The notes beneath the pieces are model-generated. The model did not search any database. It saw nothing but the letters and a program-made list of their open reading frames with translations, and was not told the DNA's origin. The position numbers were made by a program, and so were the translations under genes. Shown in pieces: positions 17,279 to 25,674 of a stretch of DNA of 64,000 bases. How positions within the stretch are numbered: the stretch's first letter is position 1; every line of letters begins with the position of its first letter. The DNA is from JAEYKI01 sp036679405 (lineage in GTDB: Bacteria > Bacillota > Clostridia > Christensenellales > Christensenellaceae), in the NCBI GenBank assembly GCA_036679405.1, contig JAVBVZ010000034.1, forward strand, positions 62,001-126,000, in the 5' to 3' direction.

Positions 17279-17284
17279 ATTCAA

Positions 17285-17313
17285 ACTATACATTATATAG
17301 CGCAATCCTGCAA
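17285..17313 (-). promoter_or_regulatory. Promoter of the structured RNA
   Basis: Reading leftwards, TTGCAG and TATAGT are separated by 17 nt and place the start about 7 nt upstream of, or at, the first base of the closing stem. A second TATAAT-like box overlaps the spacer. Confidence 0.6.
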
Positions 17314-17437
17314 ACTCCTTATTGGCTTAAAGACAGGCGAATTGTCCCGATCTTATGTTATTGCTGTATCTTGCTCTTGTTATCTTAATTTTTCGCCAAT
17401 TTGCATATTTTGCTTCAAAAAGAAGTCTCCGGCCGAC

Positions 17438-17512
17438 AAAAAAACCGTTCCCGGATACACTTTTGCCTCTCAAAAAGCGTAAAACGCAAAGAGGCGTACC
17501 ACCCGGGAACGG
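17438..17512 (-). terminator. Branched intrinsic terminator of the stomatin-like gene
   Basis: CCGTTCCCGG (17445-17454) pairs with CCGGGAACGG (17503-17512). Nested inside are GCCTCT/AGAGGC (17465-17470 and 17490-17495) and GCGT/ACGC. On the minus strand a run of seven T follows. Confidence 0.8.
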
Positions 17513-17528
17513 CATTTAAAGATCTTTT

Positions 17529-18395
17529 TTATTCTTTTTTAGTAATCGGAAGAACGCCCGACATCTCGCCAATCACATTGACCAAATCCGAATCGGTTGG
17601 CAGAACGATTTTAGCATTGTCCCGAAGCGACGTCTCCAGCGCCTCCAGGCGCCGCAAGAGCTGGGCGTTGCCCACAAAATACTGCTGCGCTGCTTCGTTC
17701 ACCAGCTTAATTGCCTGCGCCTCGCCCTCGGCAGCCAGGATTTTTGCCTGCTTGATACCTTCCGCTTTTTTGATTTCGGATCTTTTAATACCATCCGCCT
17801 GCGTCTCAGCCGCAGTTGCAAAGTCAATGGCGGCGACTTTTTCGTTCTCGGCCTTTACGACTTTGTTCATGGTCTCCTGCACGTCCATAGGCGGCTCAAT
17901 TTCCTTAAGTTCGGTACGCACGATATCAATTCCCCATTTGTGCGTTTCTTCCCGCAAAGTCTCATAAAGTTCGGTGTTGATCTTTCCCCGTTCGCTGTTG
18001 GCGGATTTAAGCGTCATGGTACCAATGATGTTACGCAAAGTCGTCCGCGCAAGGTTCACAATCTGGTACTGATAATTGTTTACATAATAAATCGAATTTT
18101 TTACACTTTCTTCATCCGACTCAACCTTAAAATACACCTGTGCATCCACAGTAGCGTTCAGGTTGTCGTTGGTAATGATCACCTGCGGTGTGGCATCCAC
18201 CATCTGCTCGGTGATATTTACCCGATAGATTTTTTGTGCACCGGGAATAATCCAATGAAACCCGGGCATTGCAAACTTGGAATATTTTCCCAGGGTCTCC
18301 ACCAGCCCGCGGGATGTCGGCCGCACGATCCGTATTCCGGCAAGCAAAAAAATAGCAACAATCACAATTATGACTGCCCAAATAATTACCATCAT
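17529..18395 (-). CDS. SPFH/stomatin-like membrane protein
   Basis: This 288-residue protein has one N-terminal membrane segment (about 3-20), an SPFH/Band 7 domain (about 22-180, with VRPTSRGLVETLGKYSK and GFHWIIPG), and a long Ala/Glu/Lys-rich coiled coil (about 180-250), the layout of stomatin/HflC/QmcA-like proteins. These oligomerise on the membrane and often organise lipid microdomains or modulate a partner protease. The usual NfeD or ClpP-class protease partner is absent next door. Two adjacent ATG codons (18395 and 18392) are possible starts. The gene is monocistronic, ending in a branched terminator. Confidence 0.93.
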   Translation of the reverse strand: MMVIIWAVIIVIVAIFLLAGIRIVRPTSRGLVETLGKYSKFAMPGFHWIIPGAQKIYRVNITEQMVDATPQVIITNDNLNATVDAQVYFKVESDEESVKNSIYYVNNYQYQIVNLARTTLRNIIGTMTLKSANSERGKINTELYETLREETHKWGIDIVRTELKEIEPPMDVQETMNKVVKAENEKVAAIDFATAAETQADGIKRSEIKKAEGIKQAKILAAEGEAQAIKLVNEAAQQYFVGNAQLLRRLEALETSLRDNAKIVLPTDSDLVNVIGEMSGVLPITKKE

Positions 18396-18514
18396 CTTTC
18401 TTTATCTCCTTATCCTGTTTTTTAATGAACGTAATCTCGTGGTCTTCCCGTTAAAATTATAGAACTTTTTTATAGATACCACAATAGCAAACCCCCGAAA
18501 CTAAAAGTGCCGCA

Positions 18515-18543
18515 TTGAAATTTGCACATCTCCTTGATACAAT
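18515..18543 (+). promoter_or_regulatory. Promoter of the AEC transporter gene
   Basis: TTGAAA (18515-18520), a 17-nt spacer and TACAAT (18538-18543), preceded by TG one base before the -10. Confidence 0.65.
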
Positions 18544-18598
18544 GATGATATAGCAAAGCACACAGGACCGAATATCAAAAAAAGGAGCGCTGGTTAAA

Positions 18599-19525
18599 AT
18601 TTCGAACGTTTTGTCTTTGGTTCTTCCCCTTCTCGTAATGCTGGGCATCGGCGCCGTCTTCAGGCAAAAAAAACTTTTAACCGCCAAGGGCATTGCCGAC
18701 ATCAAAGCCCTCATTATTAATGTTTGCCTCCCCGCGGTAATTTTTACCGCATTTTATAACGCAGACTATAATGCCGGTACGGCCGTTATAACGGCCGTCA
18801 TTTTTGCGGTTATGCTGGCAGCCCTTTTTTTAGGATTCCTTTTTAAAAAAATTTTCAAAAGCAAGATGGAGAGCATGCCTTTTTTAAACACCGGCATGGA
18901 GTCGGGCATGCTTGGCTACGCACTTTTTACCCTATTGTTCGGTGCGGAAAACCTGGGCGCGTTCGCCGTCATCGATTTTGGACAGGAAATCTTCATTTTT
19001 ACTGTTTTCATGACGCTGCTGAGCCTGAAAAACGGAAAGACCCAGACGATCAAACGGGCGCTGAAAAATATTTTGACTGCTCCCCCCTTCCTTGCGATTA
19101 TCGCAGGCGTGGCGGTGGGTGCCTCCGGGCTGGGAGAAATTTTGGATTCTACCGAAGCCGGAGACGTTATTTTAAGTACGGTTTCTTTTTTGAGCGCCCC
19201 GATCTCAGCGCTCATACTGCTGGTAGTCGGTTACGGGATCGAATTTTCTCCCTCCGGCCTGAAGGCCTCTTTTGCGAGCATTCTTTTGAGAATCCTTACG
19301 GTTTTTGCACTGTATTGGCTGACCCGGTCCATTTTAAACGCCATTATCCCTGCAAACCCGATCATGGACTGGGCGCTGCTCATATTCTTTATTCTCCCGC
19401 CGCCCTTCGTTATCCCGATCTTCATCCGGAAAGAAGACGAACAAAGTTATATTTCAACTACGCTGTCGGTGTATTCAATGCTTTCCATCGCAGCGTTTAT
19501 CGTAATTGCTTTTTTAGCTGTCTGA
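18599..19525 (+). CDS. AEC family transporter (auxin efflux carrier-type)
   Basis: This integral membrane protein has about ten hydrophobic segments in two five-helix halves and belongs to the AEC/malate permease family, which exports or imports small organic acids. The start is doubtful. AAGGAG at about 18582-18587 lies 11 nt before ATT at 18599, and translation from there gives an N-terminus (ISNVLSLVLPLL) that matches the family. The first conventional in-frame start is TTG at 18611, 23 nt away from the ribosome binding site. An ATT start is rare but known (infC). Length is 308 residues from 18599 or 304 from 18611. The gene is followed 23 nt later by the EndoQ-UvrD gene. Confidence 0.82.
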   Translation: MSNVLSLVLPLLVMLGIGAVFRQKKLLTAKGIADIKALIINVCLPAVIFTAFYNADYNAGTAVITAVIFAVMLAALFLGFLFKKIFKSKMESMPFLNTGMESGMLGYALFTLLFGAENLGAFAVIDFGQEIFIFTVFMTLLSLKNGKTQTIKRALKNILTAPPFLAIIAGVAVGASGLGEILDSTEAGDVILSTVSFLSAPISALILLVVGYGIEFSPSGLKASFASILLRILTVFALYWLTRSILNAIIPANPIMDWALLIFFILPPPFVIPIFIRKEDEQSYISTTLSVYSMLSIAAFIVIAFLAV

Positions 19526-19547
19526 CTCTGTAAGTAAGGAAATCAAC

Positions 19548-22500
19548 ATGTTTATTGCCGATCTTCACATCCATTCAAGATACTCCCGCGCTACCAGCCC
19601 ACAATGTGCGCCCGGCCCGCTCGATCTGTGGGCCCGCAAAAAAGGCCTGCAGCTGGTCGGGACAGGAGATTTTACGCATGCCGCTTGGCGGGAAGAGCTT
19701 AAAGAAAAACTTACGCCCGCGCAGGAAGGGCTGTATACGCTAAAAAAAGAATACCGCCTACCCGGCGCTCCGGAGGGTATTGATCCCCGCTTTATCGTTA
19801 CTGGGGAAATCAGCTCTATCTACAAAAAAAACGGCAAGGTCCGCAAAGTGCACAATCTGATACTGCTCCCCGGGCTGGAAGCGGCCGAAGCCCTGTCCAA
19901 AAAGCTGGAGGAAAGGGGCTGCAACCTTCATTCGGACGGACGGCCTATCCTTGGGCTCTCCAGCCATGATCTGCTGGAAATAACGCTGGAAACCTGCCCG
20001 GAGGCTGTTTTTATTCCCGCACACATCTGGACGCCCCACTTTTCACTGTTTGGCGCATATTCCGGTTTTGATACCATTGAGGAATGTTTTGATGATCTGA
20101 CCACACACATCCACGCGCTGGAAACCGGGCTGTCTTCCGATCCGCCTATGAACTGGCGCCTTTCTGCACTGGACAAATATGCCCTTGTATCCAATTCCGA
20201 CGCGCATTCACCCGCCAACCTGGCCCGGGAGGCCAATCTGTTTGATACGGATCTTTCCTACCCTTCCCTTTCCCGCGCCCTCTCTACGCCGGGCAGCAGC
20301 GAATTTTACGGAACTATTGAATTTTTTCCAGAGGAAGGAAAATACCATTTTGACGGACACAGAAACTGCGGCGTCTGCCAAAAGCCCTCCGTCACCCTTG
20401 AGACGGGCGGTATCTGCCCTGTATGCGGCCGAAAAATCACGGTAGGCGTCCTTCACAGGGTAGAAGCGCTGGCAGACCGTGCGGAAGGCTTTACGCCTCC
20501 TTCCGCACGTGCCTTTGAAAGCCTGGTCCCCTTAAGGGAGGTTGTAGCGTCTTCTCTCGGATTTACGCCCGCGTCCAAAAAAGCCATGGCACGCTATGAA
20601 GAATTAATTGCAAGCCTGGGCCCGGAATTGACGATACTGCGCGAAACACCAATCAGCGACATTCAGCGCTGCGGCGGCAGCGCGATTGCAGAAGCGGTCC
20701 GCCGCCTGCGGAGAAGAGAAGTTTCTCCTGTTCCCGGCTATGACGGCGCTTATGGAAAAGTTGAAATATTAAGCAAAAAAGACCTTGACGACTTTTCTGG
20801 ACAACGCTGTTTCCCGGGCTTTGAAGAAATTGCGCCGCCCCCAAAAAATACTTTTATATCCGTCCAGCCGTCCGCAGGACTGCCGGGCACAAAGGTTTCT
20901 GCAAAAAAAGGTATGCGGACCAACTCGGCGCCCTCTCTGCCCTACGGCCTTAATGAAGAGCAGTGGCAGGCCGCCTCGGCCCGCGAAGCGGCGGTCGCCG
21001 TGCTGGCCGGTCCGGGAACAGGCAAGACCAAAACGCTGGTCAGCCGGATCGCCTGTCTGGTGGAACAAATGAACGTTCCGCCGGAAAAAATTACGGCCGT
21101 TACCTTCACCAACAAGGCGGCCGGCGAAATGCGTAGCCGGCTCCAAGACCATTTCGGCGGCAAAAAAGCCGTTCGTAAGATGACCATCGGCACCTTCCAT
21201 TCCATCTGTTTGAAAATGCTCAGGTCTCTTGGCCGGATCGACGGCATCGTGGACGAATTCGGCGCACAGTCCCTTCTTGCTGATATCCTTTCGGACCTCG
21301 GCATCAAGCAGTCGCCCCGGGAAGTCTTAAGGAAAATTTCAAAAGTCAAAAACGGAGCTCCGTGCAGCCTTCCGCCGGACGTAATTTCGGCCTACAACAA
21401 CCAGCTTGCGGCAAACGGCTTGATGGACTTTGACGATATATTGCTGCGTGTCCTTGAATATTTTGAAACGCCGGGGCATAAAGAACTTCCCTGCCCCGAC
21501 CATCTTTTGGTGGACGAATTCCAGGATGTAAGCGATTTGCAATACCGCCTGATCCATGCATGGAACAAAGGCGGGAAAGGCCTTTTTCTCATCGGTGATC
21601 CCGACCAGTCCATTTATGGGTTCCGCGGTTCCAGCGCACGCTGTTTTGAGCGTCTTCTTGCCGATCTTCCTTCCATACGTACCATCAGCCTGAACAAAAA
21701 TTACCGTTCGACGCCCCAGATCATCGGCTGCGCGCTTGCCTCTCTTGCACCCGACGGAAAAGGCCGCGTTCTTTCTCCTTTTCGGCCGGATGGAAGGCTG
21801 GTGCGTGTTTTGGAAGCGCCGGATCATTTTTCCGAGGCCCTTTTCATCACCAAAGAAATCGGCCGGATGGTCGGCGGGATCGACCTGATTGCCGCCCACG
21901 CGCAGCCCGGCAGCGACGCCGCCAAGCCCAGGGGCTTTTCAGATATTGCAGTCCTCTACCGTACCCACCGGCAGGCAGAAGTAATCGGTGAATGCCTGGG
22001 GATCGAAGGCATCCCCTACACCGTTGCAGGAAGAGACGAATTCCTGGCAGATCCTTCCGTGCGCTCGGCGCAGGCATTTTTTAAATTCCTAACCGATCCC
22101 GCGGACCTTTATTCTCTCAAAATATGGCTGCAATCCGCAGGAATAAGCGCGGAAGACCGAAAGGTAATTCTTAAGAGCGGTGCGGCCCCGGGAGAGGATC
22201 TCCTCTTTTCCCTGCTCGAAAAAAGCGCGCCCGCCTCTCTCTCCGGCCATCCCCATACGTTGCTCAAGCGGTTTTCAAGCCTTATCAAAAAAGAAACGCC
22301 GGGACGGCTTATGGAAATATGGATAGAGGAAAACGCACTTTCGGGCCACCCGAACATGGAACGCTTGCTGCGTACGGCCCTGATGTACCCCGATATGTAT
22401 TCTTTCTTAAGCAACCTTTCTTTGGGGCAGGAAGGCGACGTTATGCGAAGCGGCAGCAATAAAAAGCCGCCGGATGCGGTCCTGCTTACCACGCTGCACG

Positions 22501-22766
22501 GCGCAAAGGGCCTTGAATTCCCGGTGGTTTTCCTTGCAGGCGCTTCGGACGGGATCATCCCGCTCAAGACCGGCGCAGGCGCCACCGATGAACAGGAAGA
22601 GCGCCGCCTTTTTTACGTGGGCCTGACCCGCGCACAGGAAGAATTAAGCGTACTTTATACGCCGGCCCCTTCTCCGTTTCTTTCTTCTTTTCCCAAAGAC
22701 TGCTTTGAGCTTGAAAAGCTCCACAAAAAACAATACGCCAAACAGATAAGCCTTTTCGGCGTTTAG
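19548..22766 (+). CDS. EndoQ-like PHP nuclease fused to UvrD/Rep helicase
   Basis: This 1072-residue protein has two enzymes in one chain. Residues 1-300 match endonuclease Q: a PHP-type metal site (DLHIHS at 5-10, TGDFTH at 39-44, PAHIWTPHF from 157, SNSDAH at 215-220) and a Cys4 zinc site (Cys274, 277, 290, 293). EndoQ nicks DNA 5' of deaminated bases (uracil, hypoxanthine) and AP sites. From about 465 onwards is an SF1 UvrD/Rep helicase with Walker A GPGTGKTK (488-495), VDEFQD, GDPDQSIYGFRG and TLHGAKGLEF. The fusion suggests a self-contained deaminated-base repair machine: incise, then unwind. Related fusions occur in some Firmicutes, from memory. It follows the AEC gene by 22 nt, probably without functional link. 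Confidence 0.92.
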   Translation: MFIADLHIHSRYSRATSPQCAPGPLDLWARKKGLQLVGTGDFTHAAWREELKEKLTPAQEGLYTLKKEYRLPGAPEGIDPRFIVTGEISSIYKKNGKVRKVHNLILLPGLEAAEALSKKLEERGCNLHSDGRPILGLSSHDLLEITLETCPEAVFIPAHIWTPHFSLFGAYSGFDTIEECFDDLTTHIHALETGLSSDPPMNWRLSALDKYALVSNSDAHSPANLAREANLFDTDLSYPSLSRALSTPGSSEFYGTIEFFPEEGKYHFDGHRNCGVCQKPSVTLETGGICPVCGRKITVGVLHRVEALADRAEGFTPPSARAFESLVPLREVVASSLGFTPASKKAMARYEELIASLGPELTILRETPISDIQRCGGSAIAEAVRRLRRREVSPVPGYDGAYGKVEILSKKDLDDFSGQRCFPGFEEIAPPPKNTFISVQPSAGLPGTKVSAKKGMRTNSAPSLPYGLNEEQWQAASAREAAVAVLAGPGTGKTKTLVSRIACLVEQMNVPPEKITAVTFTNKAAGEMRSRLQDHFGGKKAVRKMTIGTFHSICLKMLRSLGRIDGIVDEFGAQSLLADILSDLGIKQSPREVLRKISKVKNGAPCSLPPDVISAYNNQLAANGLMDFDDILLRVLEYFETPGHKELPCPDHLLVDEFQDVSDLQYRLIHAWNKGGKGLFLIGDPDQSIYGFRGSSARCFERLLADLPSIRTISLNKNYRSTPQIIGCALASLAPDGKGRVLSPFRPDGRLVRVLEAPDHFSEALFITKEIGRMVGGIDLIAAHAQPGSDAAKPRGFSDIAVLYRTHRQAEVIGECLGIEGIPYTVAGRDEFLADPSVRSAQAFFKFLTDPADLYSLKIWLQSAGISAEDRKVILKSGAAPGEDLLFSLLEKSAPASLSGHPHTLLKRFSSLIKKETPGRLMEIWIEENALSGHPNMERLLRTALMYPDMYSFLSNLSLGQEGDVMRSGSNKKPPDAVLLTTLHGAKGLEFPVVFLAGASDGIIPLKTGAGATDEQEERRLFYVGLTRAQEELSVLYTPAPSPFLSSFPKDCFELEKLHKKQYAKQISLFGV

Positions 22767-22838
22767 AAAAACCGTCTTCTTATCACTGGCGGTCAAAGCC
22801 TTGAGCGCGCCGGCTTACGGATGCACGTTTCAGGCTTC

Positions 22839-22854
22839 TTTGCATATATGCAAA
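22839..22854. repeat. 16-nt perfect palindrome
   Basis: TTTGCATATATGCAAA reads identically on both strands, in the intergenic region before the HD-GYP gene. It could be an operator or a weak stem at the end of the helicase transcript. Confidence 0.35.
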
Positions 22855-22962
22855 CGCAAAGTTTCTGTTTTGATTTTTAAAATTGCGTTTATATAAAAAA
22901 GTTATTTATGTAAAATACTCTCTCACAACCAGACAGAAAAATAAAACCCAAAAGGCACACGA

Positions 22963-23973
22963 ATGTGGAATAAAGTTTTTGATGTAGAAAAAATCGCAAA
23001 GCGGCGCCCTTATACCTTGCTGATTTCCTACATATTGTCCGTTTTGATCGCCATATTGGTCTATTTTACCGGCGGGACCACTCTGGTATACGCCAATCTG
23101 ATGTATGTGCCCGTTGCGCTTTGCGCATCCATCAACGGCAAAAGACATGGAATCATTCTGGCGGCCACAAGCGCCCTGCTGATCGGCCCTCTTATGCCGC
23201 TGGATGTGGCTGCCGGAATCCCGCAGCCTACTCTCAACTGGGTCATCCGCCTGGCCATTTATATTTTGATTGCCTTTATTATCGGATTTTTTTCAGATTA
23301 CTACCACCACGAATACGAAAACAACATTAAAAAAGACCAGGAACTTTCCGAAGCACAGATTGCCACCATTTTTTCCATGATCAAACTGGCGGAATTCAGA
23401 GATAACGACACAGGCAGCCATATTGAACGCGTCGCCACTTCCTGCCGGTTTTTAGCCGTTAAACTGCGCGAATTGCCCGGCCTTAAAAATTATATCAATG
23501 AAGATTATATAGACAACATCTTCAAAGCAAGCCCTTTGCACGACATCGGCAAAGTCGGTATTCCGGACCACATTCTTTTAAAACCCGGAAAACTGACCTG
23601 TGAAGAATTCGAGATTATGAAAACCCATACGGATCTGGGCTACGAAACCCTGCTCAAAGTATACCGGGAGTATCCGCATAACCGCTTTTTAAAACTGGGC
23701 ATCAATATTGTGCGCTACCACCATGAAAAATGGAACGGGAACGGTTATCCGCTAGGACTGTCCGGGCGTGAAATTCCGTTGTCCGCCCGCATTATGGCCA
23801 TTGTGGATGTATACGATGCTCTTCGCTCCAAGCGGATATATAAAGAGCCTTATTCCCATGAAGAAAGCATACGCATCATTCAGGACGGAATGGGAAAAGA
23901 TTTTGACCCGGAAATCACAGACGTCTTTTTAAAAAACGAATCTGCCTTTAAACATATTTATGAAACCGCTTAA
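22963..23973 (+). CDS. Membrane HD-GYP domain phosphodiesterase
   Basis: This 336-residue protein begins with a membrane region of about four helices (roughly 17-120), then a short linker and an HD-GYP domain (about 140-330). The catalytic signatures are SPLHDIGKVGIPD and RYHHEKWNGNGYP, with DVYDALRSKR, so it should hydrolyse c-di-GMP. The membrane part resembles sensory MASE-type modules, but no ligand pocket is identified. Together with the EAL-CBS-GGDEF protein at the window start it indicates active c-di-GMP signalling. It is transcribed alone, and a short GC palindrome followed by eight T (about 24013-24030) may terminate it. Confidence 0.93.
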   Translation: MWNKVFDVEKIAKRRPYTLLISYILSVLIAILVYFTGGTTLVYANLMYVPVALCASINGKRHGIILAATSALLIGPLMPLDVAAGIPQPTLNWVIRLAIYILIAFIIGFFSDYYHHEYENNIKKDQELSEAQIATIFSMIKLAEFRDNDTGSHIERVATSCRFLAVKLRELPGLKNYINEDYIDNIFKASPLHDIGKVGIPDHILLKPGKLTCEEFEIMKTHTDLGYETLLKVYREYPHNRFLKLGINIVRYHHEKWNGNGYPLGLSGREIPLSARIMAIVDVYDALRSKRIYKEPYSHEESIRIIQDGMGKDFDPEITDVFLKNESAFKHIYETA

Positions 23974-24132
23974 AACAAGCATACAACCTGCCCGTGCATC
24001 TTCCCATAAAAGCCGCGGCCTTTTTTTTACAAATCACGCCCGGCGGGGATGGCATTTAAAAAAAAGATCCCGTATTACGGCCCCAAAATCCCTGCGGTTT
24101 TTGGAGCGAACCATAAAAGCAGGAAGCGCATA

Positions 24133-24161
24133 TTGACACAGACGTGTGTTGAAGGTACAAT
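24133..24161 (+). promoter_or_regulatory. Promoter of the cblT-cblS riboswitch transcript
   Basis: Consensus TTGACA (24133-24138), 17-nt spacer, TACAAT (24156-24161). Confidence 0.8.
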
Positions 24162-24175
24162 GTAGGAAACAAAAG

Positions 24176-24357
24176 CTTGAAGGTGCCGGCAGTCTTTGCC
24201 GGAGAATAGGAAACAGGGGTGAGAGGCCCCGGCGAACCCGTCGCCGTAAGCGGATAGAATGCTTCCGATAACGTTTTTTGCGTTATAAAAGCCACTGGGC
24301 ATGTCCCGGGAAGGCGGAAGCGGACCGTGACCCGCAAGCCGGAAGACCTGCCTTTTT
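24176..24357 (+). ncRNA. Cobalamin riboswitch upstream of cblT
   Basis: The region contains the B12-box features in order: a GGTGCC element, AATAGGAAACAGGGGTGAG, the GGCGAACCCGTCGCCGTAAG core, GCCACTGGG, GGGAAGGCGG and the terminal AAGCCGGAAGACCTGCC. This is the standard adenosylcobalamin class. An intrinsic terminator hairpin follows at 24386-24426, so ligand binding is expected to stop transcription before cblT. Confidence 0.95.
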
Positions 24358-24385
24358 AAGCAATGTATACGTGGATGAAGGTAAA

Positions 24386-24426
24386 GTCTGCGAATACCGC
24401 AGTAAGCGGTATTTGCGGGCTTTTTT
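24386..24426 (+). terminator. Riboswitch-controlled terminator
   Basis: A stem of up to 15 bp (24386-24400 with 24406-24420, with some G-U pairs) and a 5-nt loop is followed by six T. It lies between the aptamer and cblT. Confidence 0.88.
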
Positions 24427-24458
24427 ATTATTATCAATGGTATTATAAGGAGGAAATT

Positions 24459-24956
24459 ATGAAAAAAACAACCCTGCGCATCACTCTTCTGGCCCTTTTT
24501 ATCGCTCTTGCGGCCGTCGGGGCCAACATAAAGATCATGGGCTCCATCGCCTTTGACGCGCTCCCCGCATTTCTTGCGGCCATGCTGCTGGGCAGCCGGG
24601 AAGGCGCCATTGCCGGCGCAGCCGGCCACCTGTTTTCGGCCCTTCTCTCCGGTTTTCCCATGACCCTTCCCATGCATCTTGTTGTTGCCGCCGAAATGGC
24701 CGCTATCTGCTACCTGACGGGCTGGATGGTTCAAAAACGCGGCCTGCCTATCTGGGCCGCATCAATTCCCGCTTTTGCCCTGAATGCATTTGTGTCTCCG
24801 CTGATCGTAGTCGTATGGCCTGGAATGGGACCGGCCGTCTATCTGACGCTTCTCATTCCCCTCACGATCGCTTCCGCCGTTAACGTAGCCGGCGCCGCTC
24901 TTCTTGCCGGTGCGCTCAAAAAGCCGCTTGCGCCCATTTTGGAGGCCCAGCGGTGA
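24459..24956 (+). CDS. cblT: Alpha-ribazole ECF transporter S component CblT
   Basis: This 165-residue membrane protein has about five hydrophobic segments and the small S-component layout of ECF vitamin transporters. B12-riboswitch control and overlap with a CblS homologue identify it as CblT, which brings in alpha-ribazole, the lower-ligand nucleoside precursor of cobalamin. It would use ECF energising subunits encoded elsewhere. The ATG at 24459 has AAGGAGG; frames further upstream run into the terminator. The stop overlaps the cblS GTG. Confidence 0.85.
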   Translation: MKKTTLRITLLALFIALAAVGANIKIMGSIAFDALPAFLAAMLLGSREGAIAGAAGHLFSALLSGFPMTLPMHLVVAAEMAAICYLTGWMVQKRGLPIWAASIPAFALNAFVSPLIVVVWPGMGPAVYLTLLIPLTIASAVNVAGAALLAGALKKPLAPILEAQR

Positions 24957-25666
24957 CGCAGATCTTTTCTCCCAGGGACGTCCTGATGTTTGATAGCGGC
25001 CCAGGCGGCGTGCTTGTCTCTGCGGTGGACTCCTGCGGCGGGATCGGTAATCTGCCCGGGGACGTGCTTCGGGCGGATCCACGTATCGTCGGCGAATACA
25101 CCGCGCGGGTTGCATTGATGGAAGTCCTGGCTACCGGCGCTCATCCTCTTTTTGCAACGGCCGCTATATCCAGCGGCCCGCAGACGGCTTTCTTCCTGAT
25201 TGAAGGCATAAAAAAAACGCTGGGGGAAGCGTTCCCTCTTTCTATGAGCACCGAAAAAAACATGGACACATCCATGACGGCGCTGGGCGTCACGGTAACG
25301 GGTTTTTGCGCTTCTCCCAATCTTCGGATTGCGCGCGCTCAAAAGGGAGATATCCTTTATTGCGCGTTTGTGCCATCCGTAGGTGCAGAAACACTCCGGG
25401 AAGGCGCCCTCCTTTTGAATCAAAAAAGCCTTCTCCAACTCCTGCAGGACGAAACCGTCCATTCCCTGCTCCCGGTGGGTTCCAAAGGCGTTGCAGCCGA
25501 GGCAAAAATTCTGGCCGACGAAAGCGCCCTTGTCTGCGTTTTTGATCCAAGTCCACCGGTAGATCTTCATAAATCTGCCGGGCCTGCCACATGCGCGGTT
25601 TTGGCCGCAAGCGGCCCTATCCTAAAAAGCGGTCTGCCTCTTTTTAAGATAGGCCTCCTTAAATAA
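24953..25666 (+). CDS. cblS: Alpha-ribazole kinase CblS
   Basis: This 237-residue protein resembles the AIR synthase/PurM-like ATP-binding superfamily (FDSGPGGVLVSAVDSCGG, a conserved MALM-type helix, then TALGVTVTGF). In Listeria and Geobacillus such a protein (CblS) phosphorylates alpha-ribazole imported by CblT, bypassing CobT in nucleotide-loop assembly. The gene starts at GTG 24953 within the cblT stop (GTGA), with GGAGG upstream. It shares the riboswitch. This matches the absence of cobT from the large B12 operon in this window. Confidence 0.85.
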   Translation: MTQIFSPRDVLMFDSGPGGVLVSAVDSCGGIGNLPGDVLRADPRIVGEYTARVALMEVLATGAHPLFATAAISSGPQTAFFLIEGIKKTLGEAFPLSMSTEKNMDTSMTALGVTVTGFCASPNLRIARAQKGDILYCAFVPSVGAETLREGALLLNQKSLLQLLQDETVHSLLPVGSKGVAAEAKILADESALVCVFDPSPPVDLHKSAGPATCAVLAASGPILKSGLPLFKIGLLK

Positions 25667-25674
25667 AGCCCGTT

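Noticed and set aside
17445..17512. Nested inverted repeat as an insertion-sequence end or attachment site
   Set aside because: It is followed by a T-run directly downstream of the stomatin-like gene, and there is no transposase or target duplication; a branched terminator explains it.
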